NCBI RefSeq assembly: GCF_044772865.1
Contig: NZ_CP173031.1
Coordinates: 1-37,459, forward strand
Source of the DNA: Algirhabdus cladophorae
GTDB taxonomy: Bacteria > Pseudomonadota > Alphaproteobacteria > Rhodobacterales > Rhodobacteraceae
Reading direction: 5' to 3'
Length of the DNA: 37,459 bases
Position 1 is the stretch's first letter. The number at the start of each line of letters is the position of its first letter. Made by a program: the position numbers and the translations under genes. Below the pieces are notes generated by a model. That model was not told the DNA's origin, did not search any database, and worked only from the letters and a program-made list of their open reading frames with translations. Below, in pieces: positions 9,014-16,419 of the stretch.

Positions 9014-9734
9014 CGGGATCTACCCCCAGATAGATCTCTTTGACTTCAGCGCTTTCCATTATTGTTTTGGGTGCACCTTCAGCAATCTTTTTTCCAAAGT
9101 CGATGACAATCAAGCGTTCCACCACTGCGAGCAACGCGTGGACGACATGTTCAATCCAAATGATCGTGGTGCCGCGCGCATGGATGTTCTTGATTGTAGT
9201 GATCAGCGATTTGCATTCAGCCTCTGTTAGCCCGCCAGCGATCTCATCGAGAAGCAAAAGCTTTGGCTTGGCCGACAAAGCGCGGGTCAGTTCCAGCCGT
9301 TTACGATCCAAAAGGGTCAACGCCCCTGCCCGCGCATTCGCTTTGTCCAAAAGATCGGTTTCGTCCAAAACTGCAAGGGCGTGGGCCTCGGCATCGGATC
9401 CTGACAAGCCTGCACCTTGAGTTGCGCCCACAAGGGCATTTTCAAAAACGGTCATACCGCCAAAGGGCTGGGGGACTTGGAACGATCGCGCAATTCCCAT
9501 TTTGCACCGAGTGGCTGCCGACATTTTAGTGACATCTTTGCCGCCAAAATTAATCCTGCCCGCATCTGCGGGTAAGGTGCCTGTTATTAGGTTAAATAGC
9601 GATGTCTTGCCCGCACCATTGGGACCAAGGATCCCCACAGCTTCGCCGGGTGCCACATCAAACGACGTGGCATCCGCGACGACAACTGCGCCGAAGGACT
9701 TTTGCAAATCCGTTACGGAAAGCAGTGCGGACAC
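9006..9734 (-). CDS. livG: ABC transporter ATP-binding protein (LivG family) with altered signature motif
   Basis: This 242-residue ATPase partners LivF. Walker A is intact (GPNGAGKTS at about residues 35-43) and Walker B reads LLLLDEIAGGLTEAE. The LSGGQ position is occupied by LTLLDRKRLEL. From memory this variant recurs in LivG-like proteins of aromatic or amide importers, so it is probably functional. The H-loop region reads IIWIEHVVHAL, with histidine present. The gene starts 6 nt after the binding-protein gene and overlaps livF by 8 nt. Confidence 0.9.
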   Translation of the reverse strand: MSALLSVTDLQKSFGAVVVADATSFDVAPGEAVGILGPNGAGKTSLFNLITGTLPADAGRINFGGKDVTKMSAATRCKMGIARSFQVPQPFGGMTVFENALVGATQGAGLSGSDAEAHALAVLDETDLLDKANARAGALTLLDRKRLELTRALSAKPKLLLLDEIAGGLTEAECKSLITTIKNIHARGTTIIWIEHVVHALLAVVERLIVIDFGKKIAEGAPKTIMESAEVKEIYLGVDPDV

Positions 9735-9740
9735 TTTGCT

Positions 9741-11009
9741 TTAACCAAGCAGCTTGAGTTCGCCGCCGACGGGGATGTCCGGAGCGTTGTCGTTGTTGGT
9801 GATCACCAACTCGACCCCATTGCCATTGTCTTGCCATTGTCCAGACACCAACGGTGTTTTGGTCACGTTTGGCACAGGGCCTGCGGCCCAGTTCACGTCG
9901 CCTACGATGGTCGAGATGTTTGTGCTCCCGATTGCGGCCGCAATTGCATCCGCGTCATCCAAATCCTCTGCACGGGATACGACGTCAGCGACAACTTCAA
10001 ACAGCGCATGTTTAAAACCAATTGGCTGGGTCCATGGGCGCCCAGTTGCGGCGGTGTAGCCACCGGCAAGATCTGCTGCAGATGTACCATTGAGCGAAGA
10101 ACTAAATGGGTGGTTGGGGGACCACCAGATTTCAGATGTCAGGCCAATTCCCCGATCGCCAAGAGATTCAATCACCGATGGGAACAGGATTGCCTTGCCG
10201 ATTGTCGCAACTTTTGGGTTGAACCCCTGTTGCGCGGCTTGGGCCCAGAATGTGCCAAAATCAGGTGGGATCATCACGCCGGTGACAATTTCACATCCGG
10301 CTTCTTTGAAGGCTGCGATATAGTTTGAAAAATCGTCAGATAGGGGCTGGTAACGGCCCGGATCGATCAGCTCAAATCCCTGTGCAGCAAGTGCCGGAGG
10401 CAGACCCAATTTGGCATCGCCCCAGGCGTTTCCGTCCGCATCATTGGGGAACAATCCACCGACTTTTTTGGCGACACCTGCGTCATTCCAAAGCCCGGTG
10501 AAGTTGCCGATAATGTCCTCAAGGCCCCAAAAGAAGTGGTAGGTGTAGTCAAATCCGACCCCTGGATTGCCACCACGACCAAAAAAGTAAGGCTGCCAAG
10601 GCGCATCAGTGGTGATGCATGGAATTTCGTTGATTTCGGCCTGATCAGCCACTGGATTTGTGGTGTCCGGCGTTGCAGCAGCGGTCATGATATCGACTTC
10701 ATCATCCAATATCAGCTCGGCTGCGACTTCGGCGGCGCGGTTCGGATTGGATTGGCTGTCTTTTTTGATGATTTCAACATTGTAGGACTTGCCGTTGTTC
10801 GTCAGGCCACCTGCGAACTGCGCGCGGAGTCCTTCGAGGATGTAATCATCGGCCTCGGCAAAACCGGCCAACGGGCCGGTGGATGGCGTTACGAAACCGA
10901 CCTTGATCGTTGGCGATTGCGCATAGGCCCGCGTGGTGGTCAAAATCGCTGGTGCTGCCAGACTAGCGGTAATCCCGCCTAAGACGCTGCGGCGTGTTGT
11001 TTTTGTCAT
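9741..11009 (-). CDS. livJ: Periplasmic substrate-binding protein of the Liv-type ABC importer (Tat-like signal)
   Basis: This 422-residue protein is a Peripla_BP_6-type binding protein. The N-terminus carries TTRRSVLGG and then a hydrophobic stretch ending AYAQS, which resembles a twin-arginine (Tat) signal with cleavage after about residue 30. The mature protein starts PTIKVGFVTPSTGPLAGF, the usual first strand of this fold. A strong GGGAGGA ribosome site precedes the ATG. Its binding pocket should define what the operon imports. Place in the operon: 21 nt after the dehydrogenase gene and directly before the two ATPases. Confidence 0.9.
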   Translation of the reverse strand: MTKTTRRSVLGGITASLAAPAILTTTRAYAQSPTIKVGFVTPSTGPLAGFAEADDYILEGLRAQFAGGLTNNGKSYNVEIIKKDSQSNPNRAAEVAAELILDDEVDIMTAAATPDTTNPVADQAEINEIPCITTDAPWQPYFFGRGGNPGVGFDYTYHFFWGLEDIIGNFTGLWNDAGVAKKVGGLFPNDADGNAWGDAKLGLPPALAAQGFELIDPGRYQPLSDDFSNYIAAFKEAGCEIVTGVMIPPDFGTFWAQAAQQGFNPKVATIGKAILFPSVIESLGDRGIGLTSEIWWSPNHPFSSSLNGTSAADLAGGYTAATGRPWTQPIGFKHALFEVVADVVSRAEDLDDADAIAAAIGSTNISTIVGDVNWAAGPVPNVTKTPLVSGQWQDNGNGVELVITNNDNAPDIPVGGELKLLG

Positions 11010-11030
11010 ATCTTCCTCCCAAAATGCCGG

Positions 11031-11948
11031 TTATTTCGGCAATATTCCTTCTAGTTTTCGTAGGTGGGTTGCGACCTTTTCCTTAGTCGCCGCCAGATCC
11101 GCGTCCTCCCAGTTGCGAAATCCAGCCCCTGCCGCCATTCCTGTGCGGCCTTCGTTCAGCAAATGCTCTAGATAGGGGGACGGCTCCTCCCGCCGCTCTA
11201 AATCAAACAGTACTTGATGATGAATGTCTTGTGTTAATTCGATTCCCACAAGGTCTGCGTTTTCAAGCGGACCAAGCACTGCGAGGCGTCTGCCAAAGCT
11301 GGCTTTGACCACTTGGTCTACAGCATCGGCGGTACAAATCCCGTTCTCGACGAGGCTGATTGCTTCGCGCCAAAGGGCGTGCTGCAGGCGATTGCCGATA
11401 AAACCAGGAACGTCTTTTTCGACCATGACCGGAGTTTTGTTAGCTTGCGCAAGCAATGCGTGCATGCCTTGCGCAAGTGCTGGATCAGTCCATTCAGTTT
11501 TGACGACTTCCACCAAGGGGATCATATGTGGAGGGTTCCACCAATGGGTGCCAAGCGCGCGATGACGGGACTTAAGTCCCGCCATGATTTTTGTAATCTG
11601 AATCACCGAGGTGTTGGAGGCAAGGATAGCATCACTGGGGGCCGCAGTTTCTATTTGCGCAAAGAGCGCTTGTTTCAGCTCTAGCTTTTCCGGCGCGGCC
11701 TCGAACACATAGCCCGCATCGGCCACAGCGTCTTCGACACTTTGGCAAAGCGTGACATTGGCAAGGGCTGCGTGCACCTCTGGCTCAGAGGCACCCAGCA
11801 AGCGCAGGCTTTCGCCAATTCGCTCTGGGACTGTGATCAAAGCCTCGGCCACAGGATCTGTGACCTTCACCTGATGGCCCACACGCGCAAAAGTTAGCGC
11901 AATACCATGGCCCATCAGGCCGCCGCCTATGACAGCAATTTGGCTCAT
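11031..11948 (-). CDS. 3-hydroxyacyl-CoA dehydrogenase-family NAD-dependent dehydrogenase
   Basis: This 305-residue protein has the N-terminal Rossmann motif GGGLMG at residues 8-13, the ASNTS segment near residue 110 and GTHWWNPPHMIPLVEVV near residue 135, followed by the C-terminal helical domain with DVPGFIGNRLQHAL. The family includes 3-hydroxybutyryl-CoA dehydrogenase, L-carnitine dehydrogenase and L-gulonate 3-dehydrogenase. It oxidises a 3-hydroxy group to a 3-keto group using NAD+. With a BKACE enzyme in the same operon, the product may be the beta-keto acid that BKACE cleaves. The gene overlaps the SDR gene by 4 nt. Confidence 0.88.
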   Translation of the reverse strand: MSQIAVIGGGLMGHGIALTFARVGHQVKVTDPVAEALITVPERIGESLRLLGASEPEVHAALANVTLCQSVEDAVADAGYVFEAAPEKLELKQALFAQIETAAPSDAILASNTSVIQITKIMAGLKSRHRALGTHWWNPPHMIPLVEVVKTEWTDPALAQGMHALLAQANKTPVMVEKDVPGFIGNRLQHALWREAISLVENGICTADAVDQVVKASFGRRLAVLGPLENADLVGIELTQDIHHQVLFDLERREEPSPYLEHLLNEGRTGMAAGAGFRNWEDADLAATKEKVATHLRKLEGILPK

Positions 11949-12730
11949 CCGGCGGTATAACCGCCATCAGCATAAAGGATATGTCCAGTGTAGAAATCAG
12001 AGGCTTTCGAGGACAAGAACAGCAAGGGCCCCGCCAGATCTTCAGGTTCGCCTAAACGGCCTTTTGGCACGCGTGCAAGAAAACCGCTGCGCACTGCTTT
12101 TGCCTTGTCGTCGTCTTCGAACATCCATGCCGTAAGCGGAGAGCGGAACACAGTGGGTGCAATCGCATTTACGGTGATCCCTGTTGGGCCAAGTTCACAG
12201 CCCAATGCCTTGGTCATGCCATCCACTGCTGCTTTGGACGCGCAATAGGCGGTGTAGCCTGCGGGGTGCCCCAGCAAGCCTCGCGCAGATGACATCAAAA
12301 CGATCTTGCCGCCCTGCCCCTGTGCTTTCATTTGTGCGGCTGCGGCACGCGCAACCAACCAGCTTTGCGTGACATTCGCGTCCATGACGTTTGTGAACGT
12401 CTCAGGTTCCATATCATTGATCAGTGCGACTTTGTTCATGCCAGAGGCGACCACCAGAATGTCCAGTGATCCAAAGGCCTCGACTGTTTTGGCAACCATA
12501 TCGGCGCAGGTTGCTTCATCCGATGGGCGGGCGTTAATTTGATGGACGTCGCCTGTGCATTTGTCAGCTACATCGGCCATTGCATCTGCGTTACCAGCAG
12601 CCAGCACAACCTTGCAACCTGCTGCCGACAGGACTTCGGCGGCGACTGCACCGAACGCACCCGAAGCGCCAGTGATGAGTGCGACTTTGCCTTTGACATC
12701 AAAGAAGGAAAGCGGGTCAGACAGGCTCAT
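11945..12730 (-). CDS. Short-chain dehydrogenase/reductase (SDR)
   Basis: This 261-residue classical SDR has the cofactor motif TGASGAFG at residues 20-27, a catalytic serine in MSSA near 148-149, and YCASK with Tyr163 and Lys167. The C-terminus reads YADGGYTAG, as in many SDRs. It is an NAD(P)-dependent oxidoreductase of an alcohol or ketone in the pathway. ATGA-type 4-nt overlaps join it to the cupin gene before it and the dehydrogenase after it. The NAAG segment usual near residue 95 is replaced by VASG, a modest deviation. Confidence 0.9.
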   Translation of the reverse strand: MSLSDPLSFFDVKGKVALITGASGAFGAVAAEVLSAAGCKVVLAAGNADAMADVADKCTGDVHQINARPSDEATCADMVAKTVEAFGSLDILVVASGMNKVALINDMEPETFTNVMDANVTQSWLVARAAAAQMKAQGQGGKIVLMSSARGLLGHPAGYTAYCASKAAVDGMTKALGCELGPTGITVNAIAPTVFRSPLTAWMFEDDDKAKAVRSGFLARVPKGRLGEPEDLAGPLLFLSSKASDFYTGHILYADGGYTAG

Positions 12731-13080
12731 TTTGGGCGTCCCCCTTCAGGATAGGGAATAACCACCAGCATCTTGCAGACGTGGTTTGATTTATTCTCGA
12801 TCCGGCGTTCTTGACCTGCCGGAACGGTGCAGGAATCCATCGCGCCCAGCACTGCGGTTTTCCCGTCCCATTCGACAGTCATCTCGCCTTCAAGAACGAC
12901 ATAGACCTTTTCAAACGGGGTGCTATCAGGCCCTGCCCCGCCACCGGGAAGGAATTGACTGAAACCAATCCACTGATTTTCTGGACCACCTTCTTCGAAC
13001 CCTTGCAAGCGTAAGCCAGAGACGCCCCAATGATTAGGGGCGTCATATGTGCTTGCTTCCTTAAAACGCTTGATGAGCAC
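12727..13080 (-). CDS. Small cupin-domain protein
   Basis: This protein has 117 residues if it starts at the GTG at 13080. The reading frame extends upstream to an ATG at 13158, but that would overlap the cyclase gene by 77 nt. The GTG lies one base after the cyclase stop codon (TAGAGTG) and gives VLIKRFKEAS, a natural cupin N-terminus. The single-cupin core includes FEKVYVVLEGEMTVEWDGK and the following PAGQERRIEN. Only some of the usual metal-binding His/Glu ligands are present, so catalysis is uncertain. It could be a small isomerase, a dioxygenase-like protein or a ligand-binding accessory protein of the pathway. Confidence 0.8.
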   Translation of the reverse strand: MLIKRFKEASTYDAPNHWGVSGLRLQGFEEGGPENQWIGFSQFLPGGGAGPDSTPFEKVYVVLEGEMTVEWDGKTAVLGAMDSCTVPAGQERRIENKSNHVCKMLVVIPYPEGGRPK

Positions 13081-13081
13081 T

Positions 13082-13921
13082 CTAGAAGCTTTCGCCAGCT
13101 TCGATGCGGTAGGCTTGTTGCTTATCCGTGATTGCAACAAGGCGGATGATACAGCCATCGCCGCGATCCCAGTTCCATGGAAAGAAGGCGAACGTCACGC
13201 GCTTGCCTGTTACCGCATCGAGGTCACCACCAACGTTTTCGATCCCAAGAATCCCGTTGGAGAACAGTTTGTTGTGCACAGGCTCCCATTCGGGGAAATC
13301 AACGTCCCATGGTGTGCCACCAGACCATTCAAGATATTCCTGCTCGAGATGTGGCAGGATTGGACCGTTTCGCTGCGGGCCAATTGCGGTTGCAAGGGGG
13401 TGGTCATTGGCTTGGGTGTCGTGCCCCACAACTTTCACGCCCTTTTCAACCATCCAATCGGCAGCAGATGGAACAAGACCCGGGCAATAGGCGAAATAAT
13501 CACCATCCTCGTACTGCTTGTGCCAGCCTGTGTTGATGATCAGAACATCGCCTTTGCGGATCGCGTGACCGCATGCTTTCTCGAGGTCGTCACCGGTGAT
13601 CTGTTCCCATTTCTTTTTCGGGATTGAAACAACAAGGCCGGACCCAAAGAAATGTGGCAACGGGACTTCGTCAATAAATGGCGTCCCCTGAACCACGTGC
13701 GCAGGGGCATCGATGTGCGTTGTGACATGCATTGTTGTCGTGATTGTTTGGCTCAGCACGCCGGATTTTGCCATATAGTGTTTGCGTTCGATGGCCACGT
13801 CTTTGAAGTAAGGCCAGTTTGGACATTGATAGCCAAACCGGTGGCTGAGGTTTACAAACTCAAGCCCCATATCGTTGTTGGTATTTTCCTGAAAATCAAT
13901 TCCGCGGATTTTAATGGTCAT
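13082..13921 (-). CDS. Cyclase-family metal hydrolase (kynurenine formamidase / isatin hydrolase-like)
   Basis: This 279-residue protein belongs to the cyclase family (Pfam PF04199). The metal-binding motif is HVTTHIDAPAH at residues 65-75, a variant of HxGTHxDxPxH with Thr in place of Gly. Characterised members hydrolyse N-formylkynurenine or the cyclic amide isatin. It is the first gene of the 12-gene operon, with a clear GGGAGGACAAG ribosome site, and faces the IclR gene across a 141-nt divergent promoter region. Together with a flavin hydroxylase and a sulfatase it suggests opening of an aromatic or heterocyclic amide or lactone, but no substrate is proven. Confidence 0.85.
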   Translation of the reverse strand: MTIKIRGIDFQENTNNDMGLEFVNLSHRFGYQCPNWPYFKDVAIERKHYMAKSGVLSQTITTTMHVTTHIDAPAHVVQGTPFIDEVPLPHFFGSGLVVSIPKKKWEQITGDDLEKACGHAIRKGDVLIINTGWHKQYEDGDYFAYCPGLVPSAADWMVEKGVKVVGHDTQANDHPLATAIGPQRNGPILPHLEQEYLEWSGGTPWDVDFPEWEPVHNKLFSNGILGIENVGGDLDAVTGKRVTFAFFPWNWDRGDGCIIRLVAITDKQQAYRIEAGESF

Positions 13922-14062
13922 CTTGTCCTCCCAAAGTCGTTAATCGTCTGTTTCACGATATGGTGCATCTGTATCGTAATTCGGTCAATACTTGAGTTGC
14001 ACCGCATTGTGATTTAGAAAAACGAGGCAGGCTAGTGGAACGCCGACAGAGAGTTACAGGTT
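13922..14062. promoter_or_regulatory. Divergent promoter region with candidate IclR operator (13955-13977)
   Basis: The 141 nt between the operon and the IclR gene contain a perfect 6-bp inverted repeat, ACGATA, 11-nt spacer, TATCGT, at 13955-13977. It lies 34 nt upstream of the cyclase start, so a bound regulator could control the operon. IclR-type regulators commonly bind inverted repeats between divergent genes. The ribosome site for the cyclase is at 13925-13932. I could not place -35 and -10 boxes with confidence. Confidence 0.5.
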
Positions 14063-14809
14063 TTGAAAGACGAAAAACACCATAGTAATCAAAGCATTCA
14101 GGTTATCGGGCGGGCGGCTGAAATTCTGCGTTTTTTGGGAAAAAACAGCAGTGGACATAGCCTTGGAGGGATCGCCAAAGCAGTGTCGCTGCCCCGCTCT
14201 ACGGTACAAAGGATTGTAACTGCGCTGGCGGAAGAAGGTTTTGTCTCTATTGGCGCGTCGGGTGGTGGGGTCAGGTTGGGGCCTGAAATCCAAACCTTGG
14301 CGCAGGCGTCATTTACCTTGCCGCAGGATAGATTCCGACCCGTGCTGTCTTTCATCGCGCAGGCCACAGGCGAAACTGTGGATCTTGCTGTGTTCCGCGG
14401 TGACAAGATGCTGTTTATCGATCAAGTCGTCGGCAGTCAGCGTTTACGCACGGTCTCCAGCATTGGGGAATCTTTTCCGCTGACCTCCACTGCCAATGGC
14501 AAGGCCGCGCTTGCCTGTTTCAATGAGTTCGAGGCGACACGTTTGATCATGGCTGAAATGGCCAGCTTTGCACCCAAGGGCCGTGAGCTGACTCAGCTGC
14601 TGGCTGAATTAGAAGGTATTCGAAATGGCGAATTGGCGCGCGATAATGGTGAACATACGGCTGGAATTTCAGCCCTAGGATTCGCAGTAACGGCCGCAAA
14701 TGGTGAGGTCTACGCCCTGTCCCTGCCCGTCCCGACCAGTCGGTTTGAAAGTAAAGAGCAAGAGCTGGTAAAAGCGATGAAAGCGGGTTTGTCAAAGTAC
14801 AAAGCCTAA
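14063..14809 (+). CDS. IclR-family transcriptional regulator
   Basis: This 248-residue protein starts at TTG (14063), with GAGAG about 8 nt upstream. The N-terminal winged helix-turn-helix covers about residues 10-75 (LGGIAKAVSLPRSTVQRIVTAL). The C-terminal IclR ligand domain contains FPLTSTANGKAALA and the final SLPVPTSRF segment. It is divergently transcribed from the catabolic operon and is the only specific regulator near it. I infer that it senses a pathway intermediate and controls the operon and perhaps itself. Whether it also controls the TRAP/sulfatase genes cannot be told. Confidence 0.92.
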   Translation: MKDEKHHSNQSIQVIGRAAEILRFLGKNSSGHSLGGIAKAVSLPRSTVQRIVTALAEEGFVSIGASGGGVRLGPEIQTLAQASFTLPQDRFRPVLSFIAQATGETVDLAVFRGDKMLFIDQVVGSQRLRTVSSIGESFPLTSTANGKAALACFNEFEATRLIMAEMASFAPKGRELTQLLAELEGIRNGELARDNGEHTAGISALGFAVTAANGEVYALSLPVPTSRFESKEQELVKAMKAGLSKYKA

Positions 14810-14874
14810 GGCCCAGCTACTTGTTGCAGCGTTAATAGGGCTGATTTCGGTCATCCTAAGCCCCGTAGTGCGGT

Positions 14875-16419
14875 CTATGCGTGTCCTGTCGGAAACGGCA
14901 CCCGATCCATTGATGCGATTTCTTGGCGCGCTAGAAGTTCAATCATCTGAGATCGTTGTAAGGCGTGGGCAGGATCATCCCACAGATTGCTGAATTCATC
15001 CGGGTCATTTGAAAGATCGTAAAGCTCGCCCCACGCGGTTTGATCAAACATCGATAAACGCCAACGATTGGTTCGGATCGTGTGAACGCGCGGGGGCATG
15101 CCCAGTCCGGATGCGACAGACTGATGTTCGTACTGTATGAACGCAACATCGCGCCCGCTATTCAACAATGATTTGCCTTGCATCCCGATGGCTGGTGCGA
15201 CCCGTGCGCGGTCTAGAATTGTCGTGCCTATATCATGGGTCTGGCCGATCTGATCTGTCGGAATAGCGTTTGACCCTTCGGGATCTGACCAGATGAATGG
15301 GACACGTGTCACTTCTTCGTAGGCGGCGGCACCTTTGAACAGCATCCTATGATCGCCTAGGTGATCGCCATGATCACTGGTGAAAATCGTAACAGCTGAT
15401 CCAGCGCGCTTATGCTCACGCACCCGCCCGACCGCGTCGTCAATCATTGAGATCATACCGCACGTCAGGGCCCTCGCCTCGCGGGCCTCCTGGGCACTTG
15501 ATCCAATGGCCCCCATGGCGCGCAAATTAGCAGTGCCGTTGTCCCGATCCTTTAAAATCCCTTGCACATGGGGCGGTGGGATCCAGTCGTCTGCACCAAA
15601 GGCTGCCGGGGTTTCCATGTCCTCTGGTTTGTACATATCCCAGTATTTACCCGGTGGATTGAATGGATGATGTGGATCGGGAAAGGATACCATTAGGAAA
15701 AACGGTTCGTCGTCATCGGCTTGAGATTCAAGCCATGAAACAGCCTGCTCAGCGATATAACTGGTCGCATAAAGCTCCTCTGGAACAGCAGTTCGAACGG
15801 CTTGTGGGCAGATGTAGTCATGGGGCAATTGGTTGTCTGGCCCCAGCAAGGCATCCGCGTTTGGGTCACGTTCCAGAAGCCACTCGCGATAGGTGCCTTG
15901 GCCCCGGTCCCCGTGACGTGTCACCAAATCCACATGATCAAAACCATAAAACGGCTTTGGGATATCCCAATGATCTTTGTCTGGGGCCTCTGTATCATAA
16001 GAGGCCAAGTCATGACGCACAGCCTCGGATAAGGCATCGCGCGGCTGATGATACCCGTCTTGCGGCTGCGGACGCGGCAAGGTTGGGGGGCGACCAGAGA
16101 ACGTCTGAAGATGGCTTTTCCCAATCAGGGCCGTCTTGTAACCCGCATCGCGCAAAAGCTCGACGAAAGTGACGTTTCTCTTGTCGAGGGGTATGCCATT
16201 ACAGCGTACTCCGTGGCTGGATGGCATGCGGCATGTCATCAGACTGGCGCGGTTGGGCATGCACACAGGGCTTGCCACATAAAAGCGGTTTGATAACGAC
16301 CCCTGCCCCGCCAAGGTATCAATGTTTGGCGTTTTCAGCACCGGATGGCCCGTGCATCCAAGGTAATCCGCCCTTTGTTGATCCGTGATGAATAAAATGA
16401 AGTTTGGGCGTTTAGGCAT
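14875..16419 (-). CDS. Second type I sulfatase-family hydrolase (CMPNR motif)
   Basis: This 514-residue protein starts MPKRPNFILFITDQQ. The frame remains open 22 more codons upstream, but that would overlap the TRAP permease by 74 nt. The ATG at 16419 overlaps the permease stop by only 8 nt and gives a natural sulfatase N-terminus. The nucleophile motif is CMPNR from Cys53, which satisfies CxPxR but has Asn instead of the usual Ser. Metal segments are ITDQ (11-14) and FTSDHGDHLGDH. There is no signal peptide. It is co-transcribed with a TAXI-TRAP importer, so it probably acts on an imported ester. CxPxR proteins in this superfamily include sulfatases and phosphonate monoester hydrolases. Confidence 0.88.
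   Translation of the reverse strand: MPKRPNFILFITDQQRADYLGCTGHPVLKTPNIDTLAGQGSLSNRFYVASPVCMPNRASLMTCRMPSSHGVRCNGIPLDKRNVTFVELLRDAGYKTALIGKSHLQTFSGRPPTLPRPQPQDGYHQPRDALSEAVRHDLASYDTEAPDKDHWDIPKPFYGFDHVDLVTRHGDRGQGTYREWLLERDPNADALLGPDNQLPHDYICPQAVRTAVPEELYATSYIAEQAVSWLESQADDDEPFFLMVSFPDPHHPFNPPGKYWDMYKPEDMETPAAFGADDWIPPPHVQGILKDRDNGTANLRAMGAIGSSAQEAREARALTCGMISMIDDAVGRVREHKRAGSAVTIFTSDHGDHLGDHRMLFKGAAAYEEVTRVPFIWSDPEGSNAIPTDQIGQTHDIGTTILDRARVAPAIGMQGKSLLNSGRDVAFIQYEHQSVASGLGMPPRVHTIRTNRWRLSMFDQTAWGELYDLSNDPDEFSNLWDDPAHALQRSQMIELLARQEIASMDRVPFPTGHA

Noticed and set aside
13081..13158. ATG start of the cupin gene at 13158
   Set aside because: It overlaps the cyclase gene by 77 nt. The GTG at 13080 directly follows the cyclase stop and begins the natural cupin sequence.
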